Source: Euprymna scolopes (taxonomy: Eukaryota > Mollusca > Cephalopoda > Sepiida > Sepiolidae). From it: a stretch of 28,921 nucleotides of DNA. Of the stretch, positions 9,606 through 18,482 are shown one piece after another (position 1 is the stretch's first letter; each line of letters starts with the position of its first letter). The stretch is from assembly GCA_024364805.1 (NCBI GenBank), contig CM044513.1, positions 23,984,714-24,013,634 of the forward strand, given 5' to 3'. The translations under genes and the position numbers were made by a program. The notes below the pieces were generated by a model. That model did not search any database, was not told the origin of the DNA, and was given only the letters and a program-made list of their open reading frames with translations.

Positions 9606-9892
9606 GATTAGGCCAACCTCCACAATTTTCTTTTAAATGACGACTTTTATAAATTTTCGACTATGCTGAATACGGAAATCGCATTGAAATTCTGAAATTC
9701 CGGTAGATTTGTTTATGGCTCGCGCATGCGCGTAACAAAAATGGCCGCCAAAGAATACAATGCATAATACAACTTTTTATATCTCGATAACTACTTATTT
9801 CTGCAAAATTTCGATGCGATTTTCGTATTCAGCACAGTTGTAAACTTATATCAGTCGTCATTTAAAAGAAAATTGTGGAGTTGGACCTCATC
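9606..9892. mobile_element. MITE with ~89 bp TIRs and TA target duplication
   Basis: The outer ~89 bp arms (9606-9694 and 9804-9892) are inverted copies: left starts GATTAGGCCAACCTCCACAA, and the right read inverted starts GATGAGGTCCAACTCCACAA. Arm identity is roughly 80-85 percent by eye. TA flanks both ends (9604-9605, 9893-9894), which suits a Tc1/mariner-type relative, though two bases are weak evidence. There is no coding sequence. The ~110 bp centre is unusually CpG-rich and carries two promoter-type motifs, listed separately. Confidence 0.8.
9721..9749 (+). promoter_or_regulatory. Predicted NRF-1 and YY1-type sites in the MITE core
   Basis: CGCGCATGCGCG (9721-9732) is a perfect 12 bp palindrome and fits the NRF-1 consensus YGCGCAYGCGCR at every position. 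Five bases later AAAATGGCCGCC (9738-9749) fits the YY1 core (AARATGGCNGC). Such pairs are typical of animal housekeeping promoters and very unlikely by chance in DNA this AT-rich. Function is inferred from consensus only. Confidence 0.5.
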
Positions 9893-9921
9893 TAAAAATG
9901 TACCTAAAATTTTAAATTATA

Positions 9922-9972
9922 AAATAAAACACATTTAATCATTTTATAACTGAATCTTTCATTGTTTTTTTA
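9922..9972 (+). repeat. Short direct repeat right of the MITE
   Basis: Partner of 9492-9540, sharing AAATAAAACACATTTAATCA and ATCTTTCATT. It begins about 29 bp after the right end of the MITE. Confidence 0.7.
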
Positions 9973-9974
9973 AT

Positions 9975-10254
9975 TGTATTATATATTTGTGTTATAAAAT
10001 GTCTTTTCATATACGTCTCGACATCTCATGTCTACACAATGTCTGAACAGTGAACACTATCCCCTTCTTCTTCTTCCATAAACACAATTAAGGAATGAAC
10101 ATTTAAAATATAGGAATCGTAATAACATGAACAATCTCTTATAAACGAACAATCTCTCTAAGTCTCTTACAACAGCATCTCTTCTCCTTCTTCAACAGCA
10201 TCACTTATAATAAGACTCTTACTTTAGTCATAACATGAATAAGTAAATGTAACA
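9975..10254. other. No gene seen; left flank of the satellite
   Basis: Pyrimidine-rich, with loose repetition of CTTCTTC and ACAGCATC words around 10060-10205. There is no coding or RNA feature. The stretch runs straight into degenerate 23 bp monomers at about 10255. Confidence 0.4.
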
Positions 10255-10657
10255 ATAAATGTACGGATGGTGCTGTTATGTATGTACTGATGGGGTTTGT
10301 GTCAATGTACTGATGAGGCTATTATCAGTGTACTGATGGTGCCATTATAAATGCACCTATGGGCTATTATCAATGTATTAGGCGTACTATAATCAATGTA
10401 CTAATGGTGCTTCTATCCATGTACTGATGGTGTTTTTCTCAATATACTGATGTTGCTATTATCAATGTACTCATGGTGCTATTATCAATGCACTGATAGT
10501 GCTATTATCAATACATTGATAGTTTTATTATCAATGCAGTGATAGCTCAATTATCAATGTCCTGATAGTGCTATTATCAATGCACTGATAGTTATATTAT
10601 CAATGTACTGATAGTGTATAATACATGTACTGATAGTTCTATTATCAATGTACTGAT

Positions 10658-10900
10658 AGTGCTGTTTGAAATGTACTGATAGTGCTGTTTGAAATGTACT
10701 GATAGTTCTATTATAAATGTACTGATAGTGCTGTTTGAAATGTACTGATAGTTCTATTATCCATGTACTGATAGTGCTGTTTTAAATGTACTGATAGTTC
10801 TATTATCAATGTACTGACAGTGCTGTGTGCAATGTACTGATATTTCTATTATCAATGTACTAATAGTGCTGCTTTAAATGTACTGATAGTTCTATTATCA
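10658..10900 (+). repeat. Local 46 bp dimer phase inside the satellite
   Basis: Here monomers alternate between GTGCTGTTTGAAATG-type and GTTCTATTATCAATG-type units, giving about five successive 46 bp dimers. The GTTTGAAATG half-unit has lost the TTATCA motif but keeps TGATAG. The variant is largely confined to this stretch, which marks a recent local amplification. Confidence 0.8.
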
Positions 10901-11950
10901 ATGTACAGATAGTGCTATTATCAATGAACTGATACTGCTATTATCAATGTACTGACAGTGCTATTATCAATGTACTGATACTGTTATTATCAATCCACTG
11001 ATAGTTCTATTATCAATTTCCTGATAGTGCAATAATCAATGCACTGATAGGGCGGATTAAATGTACTGAGGGTGCTATTATCAATGTACTGACATGCTAT
11101 TATCAATGCACTGATAGTTCTATTATCAATGTACTGATAGTGCTATTATCAATGTATTGATAGTGTTATTATCAATGTCATGATAGATCTATTATAAATG
11201 CACTGATAGTTCTATTATCAATGTACTGATAGTGCTATTATAAATGTACTGATAGTGCTATTATCAATGTATTGATAGTGTTATTATAAATGCACTGATA
11301 GTTCTATTATCAATATACTGATAGTGCTATTATCAATGTACTGATACTGCTATTATAATGTAAAGATAGTGCAATTATCAATGTACTGATAGTGCAATTA
11401 TCAATGTACTGATAGTGCTATTATCAATGCACTGATAGTGCTATTATCAATGTACTGATAGGGCTATAATAAATGTACAAATAGTGTTATTATCAATGTA
11501 CTGATAGTGCTATTATCCATGTACTTATAGTGCTATTATCAATGTACTGATAGTGCTATTCTCAATGTAATGATAGATCTATTATCAATGTCCTGATAGT
11601 TCTATTATCAATGTACTTATAGTGCTATTATCAATGTACTGATAGTGCTATTCTCAATGCAGTGATAGATCTATAATCAATGTCCTGATAGTGCTATTAT
11701 CAATGTACGTATAGTTCTGTTATCAATGCTCTGATAGTTCTATTATCAATGTACTGATAGTGCTATTATCAATGTCCTTATAATTCTATTATCAATGCGC
11801 TAATAGTACTATTATCAATGTACTGATAGCGCTATTATCAATGTACTGATACTGCTATTATCAATGTATTGATAGTGCTATTATCAATGCACTGATAGTT
11901 CTATTATCAATGTACTTATAGTGTTATTATCAATGTATTGATAGTGCTAT

Positions 11951-12380
11951 TCTCAATGCAGTGATAGATCTATTATCAATGTCTTGATAGTGCTATAATC
12001 AATGTACTAATAGTTCTATTATCAATGCGCTTATACTGCTATAACCAATGTACTGATAGTGCTCTTCCCGATGCAGTGATAGATCTATTATCAATGCACT
12101 GATAGTTCTATTACAAATGCACTGATAGCGCTATTATCAATATACTGATAATGCTATTATCAATGTACTGATAGTGATATTATCAATGCACTGGTAATGC
12201 TTTTATCTATGTACTGATAGTGCTATTCTCGATGCAGTTATAGATCTATTTTTAATGTCCTGATAGTGCTAGTATAGATTGCACTGATACTGCTATAATC
12301 AATGTAGGATAGTGCTATTATCAATCCACTGATAGTTCTATTCTCAATGACGTTATAGATCTATTATCAATGTCCTCATA
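11951..12380 (+). repeat. Higher-order repeat copy A within the satellite
   Basis: A run of monomers carrying private variants that recur in the same order at 13016-13510. They are GCGCTTATACTGCTATAA at 12027, TCTATTACAAATGCACTG near 12106, ATCTATTTTTAATGTCCTG with GTGCTAGTATA near 12243-12280, and TTCTCAATGACGT near 12340. The shared order shows that a block of about 46 monomers was duplicated as one unit. Confidence 0.75.
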
Positions 12381-13015
12381 GTGCATTTATCAATGTACTG
12401 ATAGTGCTATTATAAATGTAGTGTTAGTGCTATTCTCAATGCAGTAATAGATCTATTATCAATGTACTGATAGTGCTATTATCAATGCACTGATAGTTCT
12501 ATTATCAATGCTCTTATAGTTCCATATCAATGTACAGATAGTCCTCTTATTAATGCACTGATAGTTCTATTATCAAGGTACTGATAGTGCTATTATCAAT
12601 GTACTGATTGTGCTATTATCAATGTACTGATAGTGCTATTATCAATGCAGTGATAGATCTATTATCAATGTCCTGATAGTGCTATTATCAATGCACTGAT
12701 AGTTCTATTATCAATGCACTGATAGTTCCATTATCAATGCACTGATAGTTATATTATCAATGTCCTGATAGTGCTATTGTCAATGTGCTGATAGTGCTAT
12801 TATCAATGTAATTATAGTGCTATTATCAATGTACTGATAGTGCTATTCTCAATGTACTGATATTTCTATTATCAATGTACTGATGGTGCTATTAGGAATG
12901 TATTGATAGTGCTATTATCAATGTAGTGATAGTGCTATTATCAATGTCACTGATAGTTCTACTATCAATGTACTGATAGTGCGATTATCAATGTATTGAT
13001 AGTGCTATTCTCAAT

Positions 13016-13510
13016 GCAGTGATAGATCTATTATCAATGTACTGATAGTGCTATAATCAATGTATTGATAGTTCTATTATCAATGCGCTTATACTGCTAT
13101 AATCAATGTACTGATAGTGCTATTGTCGATGTAGTGATAGATCTATTATCAATGCACTGATTGTTCTATTGTCAATGCACTGATAGTGCTATTCGCAATG
13201 CAGTGACAGATCTATAATCAATGCACTGATAGTTCTATTACAAATACACTGATAGTGCTATTATCAATGTACTGATAGGTATATAATCAATGTACTGATA
13301 GTGCTATTATCAATGCACTGGTAGTGCTATTATAAATGTAGTGATAGTGCTATTCTCGATGCAGTGATCGATCTATTTTTAATGTCCTGATAGTGCTAGT
13401 ATACATTGCACTGATACTGCTATAATCAATGTACGGATAGTGCTATTATCAATGTACTGATAGTTCTATTCTCAATGACGTGATAGATCTATTATCAATG
13501 TCCTGATAGT
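13016..13510 (+). repeat. Higher-order repeat copy B within the satellite
   Basis: Matches copy A variant for variant. GCGCTTATACTGCTATAA at 13085 lies 1,058 bp from its partner, exactly 46 monomers. The ATCTATTTTTAATG variant is near 13371 and TTCTCAATGACGT near 13470. Copy B has a few extra monomers between the first and second markers. Confidence 0.75.
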
Positions 13511-14329
13511 GCTATTATCAATGTACTGATAGTGCTATTTTCAATGGAGTGTTAGTGCTTTTCTCAATGCAGTGATAGATCTATTATCAATGTACTGATA
13601 GTGCTATTATCAATGCACTGATAGTTCTATTATCAATGCTCTGATAGTTCTATTATCAATGTACTGATAGTCCTATTATTAATGCACTGATAGTTATATT
13701 ATCAATGTAATGATAGTGCTATTATGAATCTACTGATAGTGCTATTATCAATGTACTGATAGTCCTATTATTAATGCACTGAAGGTGCTATTCTCAATGT
13801 ACTAGTAGTTATATTATTAATGTACTGATGGTACTATTATCAATGTATTGATAGTCCTATTATCAATGTCACTGATAGTGCTATTATCAATGTCACTGAT
13901 AGTTCTATTATCAATGTACTGATAGTGCGATTATCAATGTATTGATAGGGCTATTCTCAATGCAGTGATAGATCTATTATCAATGTCCTGGTAGTTCTAT
14001 TATTAATGTACTGATAGTGCTATTATCAATGTACTTATAGTTCTATTATCAATCCACTGGTAGTTCTATTATCAATGTACTGATAGTGCTATTATCAATA
14101 CACTGATAGTGCAATTCTCAATGCAGTGATATATCTATTATTTATGTATTTATAGTTATATAATCAATGCACTGATAGTTCTATTATCAATACACTGATA
14201 GTGCTATTATCAATATACTGATAGTGCTATTATCAATATACTGATAATGATGTTATCAATGTACTGATAGTGATGTTATCAATGTACTGATAGTGCTATT
14301 ATCAATGCACTGATAGTTCTATTATCAAT

Positions 14330-14500
14330 GCGCTTATACTGCTATAATCAATGAACTTATAGTGCTATTCGCGATGCAGTGATAGATCTATTATCAATGC
14401 ACTGATAATTCTATTACAAATACACTGATAGTGCTATTATCAATATACTGATAGTGATATTATCAATGTACTGGTAGTGCTATTATCAATGCACTGGTAG
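14330..14500 (+). repeat. Higher-order repeat copy C (partial)
   Basis: A third occurrence of the marker CGCTTATACTGCTATAA (from 14331), followed by a GCGATGCAGTGATAG unit, TCTATTACAAATACACTG and GCACTGGTAG units, as in copies A and B. It is about 1,245 bp from copy B. The later markers are missing, so it is partial or diverged. Confidence 0.65.
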
Positions 14501-14739
14501 TGCTATTATCAATCTCCTTATAGTTCTATCATCAATGTACTGATAGTGCTATTTTCAATGCAGTTATATATCTATTATCGATGTCACTGATAGTTCTATT
14601 ATCAATGCGCTGATAGTACTAATGTTAATGTACTGATAGTGCTGTTCTCAATGCAGTGATAGATCTATTATCAATTTCCTGATAGTGCTATTATCAATGC
14701 ACTGATAGTTCTATTATCAATGCACTGATAGTGCTATTA

Positions 14740-14753
14740 CACTGGGGAACACT
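14740..14753 (+). repeat. CACTA left terminal inverted repeat
   Basis: CACTGGGGAACACT, directly after the target duplication TTA. It matches the inverted right end with two mismatches at positions 4-5. Confidence 0.85.
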
Positions 14754-14979
14754 ATTTTTTAACTTTCTGTTGCATTTGATTTTTTTATTTATTCTGCAGG
14801 AGTTTTAGGCGCTGATTTCAAATCTGAAATTAGTTTTGCTCCATAAGCTCTAGTTTTCATGCAATTTGAGATGAAATAGTCTAAATATGAACTTACGTAA
14901 CCCAAATCTAAGCATTTTGAGATTATATACATAGATAGATTCTAATATTTTTATCTGCCTTCTTTTTTCCTGATCAAAC

Positions 14980-16644
14980 ATGGCTTCCTCATTTAGACAT
15001 CACTGTAGAAACAAGCCTGATGCCTTCTGTTACATCTGTGGTTGCTACACACTCCATCATCAGAGATGTAACATATCCTTGTTTGTGAAGCGAGCCTACA
15101 AGGCTGATTTTGAAGTTCATCTTGGTGACCAAGACAAGCAATGGGCTCCTCATGTTGTGTGCCACAATTGTGAGGAAATGCTCCGAAGCTGGACTAAAGG
15201 AAAACGCAATGGTCTGCCTTTTGGAGTTCCAATGATTTGGCGAGAACCCATCAACCATGTAACTGATTGCTACTTCTGCATGGTAAACACAGCGGGTGTG
15301 GGCAAGAAAAACAGACATAAGATCGTATATCCGAACATTTCCTCGGCTATTCGGCCTGCTCCGCACTCTGAAGAAGTTCCTGTTCCAGTTTTCAAAGGTT
15401 TGCCTTCATTAAACAATAAAGACATTGGACATGACACGGACGAGGAAGACAGTTGTGACAATGAATTACCAGAAACTGAGTGGGAACAACCCGAGGAATG
15501 TTCTTCAGAGACTGAATCTCCCCCAGTCCTCATGCCTCTTCACCAGACTGAACTGAATGACTTAGCTCGGGATTTAGGTCTTTCAAAGAAACCAGCTGAG
15601 CTTTTGGCATCAAGATTACAAGATAAAAATCTTGTTGATCACACTGTTAAAGTATCATATTACAGAAAGCGTGACCAGCTTTTTGTGACCTTCTTTTCAG
15701 AAGACAGACAGTTTGTTTACTGCCATGATATCCCAGGTGTTCTCAAAGAACTGGGTGTTCCTCACTATGATCCAACTGAATGGTGGCTCTTTTTAGACAG
15801 TTCTAAGCGCAGTCTCAAGTGTGTTCTTTTGCATAAGGGCAATGTTTACGTGGCAGTGCCTGTCGGTCATTCAGTTCATCTGCGGGGAGACTATGATGAC
15901 ATCAGAATGGTCATGGACTTCTTAAAATATCGTGAGCACAGCTGGATCATTTGTGTAAACTTGAAAATGGTAAACTTCCTTCTTGGTCAGCAGAAAGGTT
16001 TCACCCAGTTTCCATGTTACCTCTGCATGTGGGACAGTCGAGTACGAGACAGACACCGGGTCCAGAAGGACTCGCCTGTTCGTGAAACCCTTGAAGCAGG
16101 CATGCCAAATATCACACATGACCCAATTGTTAACAGAGATAGGATCAGCTTTCCTCCTCTGCACATCAAATTAGGTTTGATGAATCAATTTGTCAAGGCA
16201 CTGGATACCGAAGGTGAATGTTTCCAACACATCATCACAGTTATACCAGGGTGGTCGTTCGAGAAGATCAAAGCAGGTGTGTTTGATGGCCCACAGATTC
16301 GAACCCTCATTCATGATGATCAGTTGGTTGCCAAAATGACCGCCTTGGAGAAGGCAGCATGGTTATCCATTGTGAGAGTCGTTCGAAACTTCCTTGGAAA
16401 CAACAACTACAATGAACTTGTGAACAGAATGCTTCTCGGTTTTCGTGCTCCCAGGTGCAACATGAGCATCAAACTTCATTTTTTGAACAGCCATCTTGAC
16501 CAGTTCCCTGAAAACCTGGAGGCTGTGAGTGACGAACAAGGAGAGCGGTTCCACCAAGACCTAAAGATTATGGAAGAACGCTACCACGGTCGCTGGGACA
16601 AAAGTATGATGGTCGACTACTGCTGGAGTATTAAACGAGATTGA
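14980..16644 (+). CDS. CACTA-like transposase, 554 residues, nearly intact
   Basis: A single open frame from ATG 14980, the first ATG of the frame. The start MASSFRHHCRNKPDAFCYIC resembles the usual N-terminus of a large invertebrate family of unnamed proteins that I recognise from memory. The N-terminal half has paired cysteines (C17/C20, C61/C64, C97/C100), probably zinc-binding and DNA-contacting. An acidic linker follows at about 150-180. The RNase H-like core has Asp273 in LFLDSSKRS, C346-x2-C349 in FPCYLCMWDSR, His395 in PPLHIKLGLM and Glu518/Glu522 in SDEQGERFHQDL. At 327 this copy has Asn in IICVNLKMVNF, where I recall Asp in relatives; if so, a catalytic acid is lost. The stop at 16642 follows YCWSIKRD. 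The same frame continues with further stops through basic HKRKSYK and KRKFLSD, so about 20 C-terminal residues seem trimmed. Role: cutting and joining the element's own ends. Confidence 0.85.
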   Translation: MASSFRHHCRNKPDAFCYICGCYTLHHQRCNISLFVKRAYKADFEVHLGDQDKQWAPHVVCHNCEEMLRSWTKGKRNGLPFGVPMIWREPINHVTDCYFCMVNTAGVGKKNRHKIVYPNISSAIRPAPHSEEVPVPVFKGLPSLNNKDIGHDTDEEDSCDNELPETEWEQPEECSSETESPPVLMPLHQTELNDLARDLGLSKKPAELLASRLQDKNLVDHTVKVSYYRKRDQLFVTFFSEDRQFVYCHDIPGVLKELGVPHYDPTEWWLFLDSSKRSLKCVLLHKGNVYVAVPVGHSVHLRGDYDDIRMVMDFLKYREHSWIICVNLKMVNFLLGQQKGFTQFPCYLCMWDSRVRDRHRVQKDSPVRETLEAGMPNITHDPIVNRDRISFPPLHIKLGLMNQFVKALDTEGECFQHIITVIPGWSFEKIKAGVFDGPQIRTLIHDDQLVAKMTALEKAAWLSIVRVVRNFLGNNNYNELVNRMLLGFRAPRCNMSIKLHFLNSHLDQFPENLEAVSDEQGERFHQDLKIMEERYHGRWDKSMMVDYCWSIKRD

Positions 16645-16988
16645 CCAGATTAAGTGCACAAACGCAAAAGTTATAAATGCAAAAGTTAAAAACGCAAATT
16701 CCTGTCTGACTAAAATACTGTTCAGACAGAAAGTGATAAGCGTTATTAAATGTAATTGACTCTTATCTGATTCTTATCTGAAGAACGTTGTGAATGACGC
16801 TTATCTCACGTTGCGATAAAGACTGTTTTCTGAGAAACTTTTCCAGAAAAACATATGGCACTTCTAACAATGGTGTACTTTAATCTAAAATCACATTTAA
16901 TTGTTATGTTTCTTTTGCCTTGCTAAATATACTGTTTTGTGGCTGACATTGCAATATCCTATAATAATGCTCGCTTTTTTTCTTTTTT

Positions 16989-17043
16989 AATAAAAATCAT
17001 AGATTGCATAACATCTGTAGCTTGCAGAATAAAACTAACTTCA
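16989..17043 (+). promoter_or_regulatory. Candidate polyadenylation signals of the CACTA transposase
   Basis: AATAAA occurs at 16989-16994 and 17038-17043, inside the element and about 345-400 bp past the stop codon. Position fits a transposase mRNA 3' end, but AATAAA is common in AT-rich DNA. Confidence 0.4.
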
Positions 17044-17105
17044 GATTTGAACTCAGCACACTTAAACTGACTAAAAACAAGTCTTTCTTTACATGAAACA
17101 TATTG

Positions 17106-17119
17106 AGTGTTCCCTTGTG
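17106..17119 (-). repeat. CACTA right terminal inverted repeat
   Basis: AGTGTTCCCTTGTG on the plus strand, the inverse of the left end with two mismatches. It is followed by TTA and then by satellite in the correct phase. Confidence 0.85.
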
Positions 17120-18482
17120 TTATCAATGCAGTGATAGATCTATTATCAATTTCCTGATAGTTCTATTATAAATGCACTGATACTGCTATTAGAAATATAT
17201 GTGATAGTGCTATTATCAATGTACTGATAGTGCTATTATCAATCTACTGATAGTGCTATTCTCAATGCAGTGATAGATCTATTATCAATGTCCTCATACC
17301 GCTATTATCAATGCACTGATAGTTCTATTATCAATGCTCTGATAGTTCTATTATCAATGTACTGATAGTGGTATTATGAATGCACTGATTGTGCTATTAT
17401 CAATGCGCTGATAGTGCTATTATCAATGTACTGATAGTGCTATTATCAATGTACTTATAGTGCTATTATCAATGTACTGATAGTTCTATTATCAATGTAC
17501 TGATAGTGCTATTCTCGATGCAGTGATAGATCTATTATCAATGTACTGATAGTGCTATTATCAATGTACCGATAGTGCTATTATCAATGTACTGATAGTG
17601 CTATTATGAATGCACTGATAATTCTATTATCAATGCACTGATAGTGCTATTATAAATTTACTGATTGTGCTATTATCAATTTACTGATTGTGATATTATC
17701 AAGGTACTTGTAGTTATATTATCAATGCACTGATAGTTCTATTATCAATGTACTGATAGTGCTATTATCAATGAACTGATTGTGCTATTATCAATCTACT
17801 GATTGTTCTATTATCAATGCAGTGATAGATCTATTATCAATGTCCTGATAGTGCTATTATCAATGCACTGATAGTTATATTATCAATGTCCTGATAGTGC
17901 TATTATCAATGCGCTGATAGTGCTATTATCAATGTAATTATAGTGTTATTATCAATGTACTGATAGTGCTATTATCAATGCAGTGATAGTTCTTTCATCA
18001 ATGTACTTATAGTGCTATTATCAATGTACTGATAGTGCTATTCTTAATACAGTCATAGATGTATTATCAATGTCCTAATAGTTCTATTATCAATGTACTA
18101 ATAGTGCTCTTATCAATGTACTGATAGTGCTATTATCAATGCAGTGATAGATCTATTATTAATGTACTGATAGTGCTATTATCAATGTACTGATTGTGCT
18201 ATTATCAATGTACTGATAGTGTTATTATCAATGTACTGCTAGTGCTATTATCAATGCAGTGATAGATCTATTATCAATGTACTGATAGTGCTATTCTCAA
18301 TGTACTGATAGTGCTATTCTCAATGCAGTGATAGATCTATTATCAATGTCCTTATAGTGATATTATCAATGCACTGATAGTTCTATTATCAATGTACTGA
18401 TAGTTCTATTATCAATGTACTGATAGGGTTGTTTTAAATTTACTGATGGGGATGTTGACAATGCAATGATTCTGCTGCTATC
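17120..18482 (+). repeat. 23 bp GATA-motif satellite, right block (~58 monomers)
   Basis: Continuation of the array at 10255-14739, in phase across the CACTA insertion. Same monomer and same variants, including the ATAGATCTAT junction that recurs about every four to thirteen units. The last units (18420-18482) are degenerate and again read TGATGGGG, mirroring a TGATGGGG unit at 10295 near the left edge. Confidence 0.95.

Larger units (their letters stand above)
10255..14739 (+). repeat. 23 bp GATA-motif satellite, left block (~195 monomers)
   Basis: A head-to-tail array of a 23 bp unit. The typical unit is TGCTATTATCAATG followed by TACTGATAG. Common variants put GCACTGATAG, GCAGTGATAG or TCCTGATAG in the second half and TTCTATT or ATCTATT in the first. 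Each typical unit has TTATCA and TGATAG, two WGATAR motifs in opposite orientation about 6 bp apart. Units at the left edge (10261-10470) are degenerate and mostly read TGATGG, which lacks the motif. Indels are few, so phase is held over kilobases. Because 23 is not a multiple of three and stops are frequent, it cannot encode a repeat protein. It is continuous with the right block apart from the CACTA insertion. Confidence 0.95.
14740..17119 (+). mobile_element. CACTA-like DNA transposon inserted in the satellite
   Basis: A 2,380 bp element with ends CACTGGGGAACACT (left) and CACAAGGGAACACT (right, read inverted): 12 of 14 positions match. TTA flanks both sides (14737-14739, 17120-17122). Removing the element and one TTA restores the satellite word CTATTATCAATG exactly. 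CACTR termini with a 3 bp target duplication are the signature of CACTA/EnSpm elements (CMC superfamily). It carries one intronless transposase gene at 14980-16644. Two AATAAA signals lie downstream of the gene. The nearly open gene and clean junctions suggest it is the youngest autonomous-type element in the window. Confidence 0.88.

Noticed and set aside
14989-15533. Minus-strand frames of 125 and 87 codons
   Set aside because: They are shadows opposite the CACTA transposase, which has the family motifs.
10255-18482. CRISPR-like array of short repeats
   Set aside because: The 23 bp units abut with no unique spacers, variants drift gradually, and the context is plainly eukaryotic. It is a satellite.
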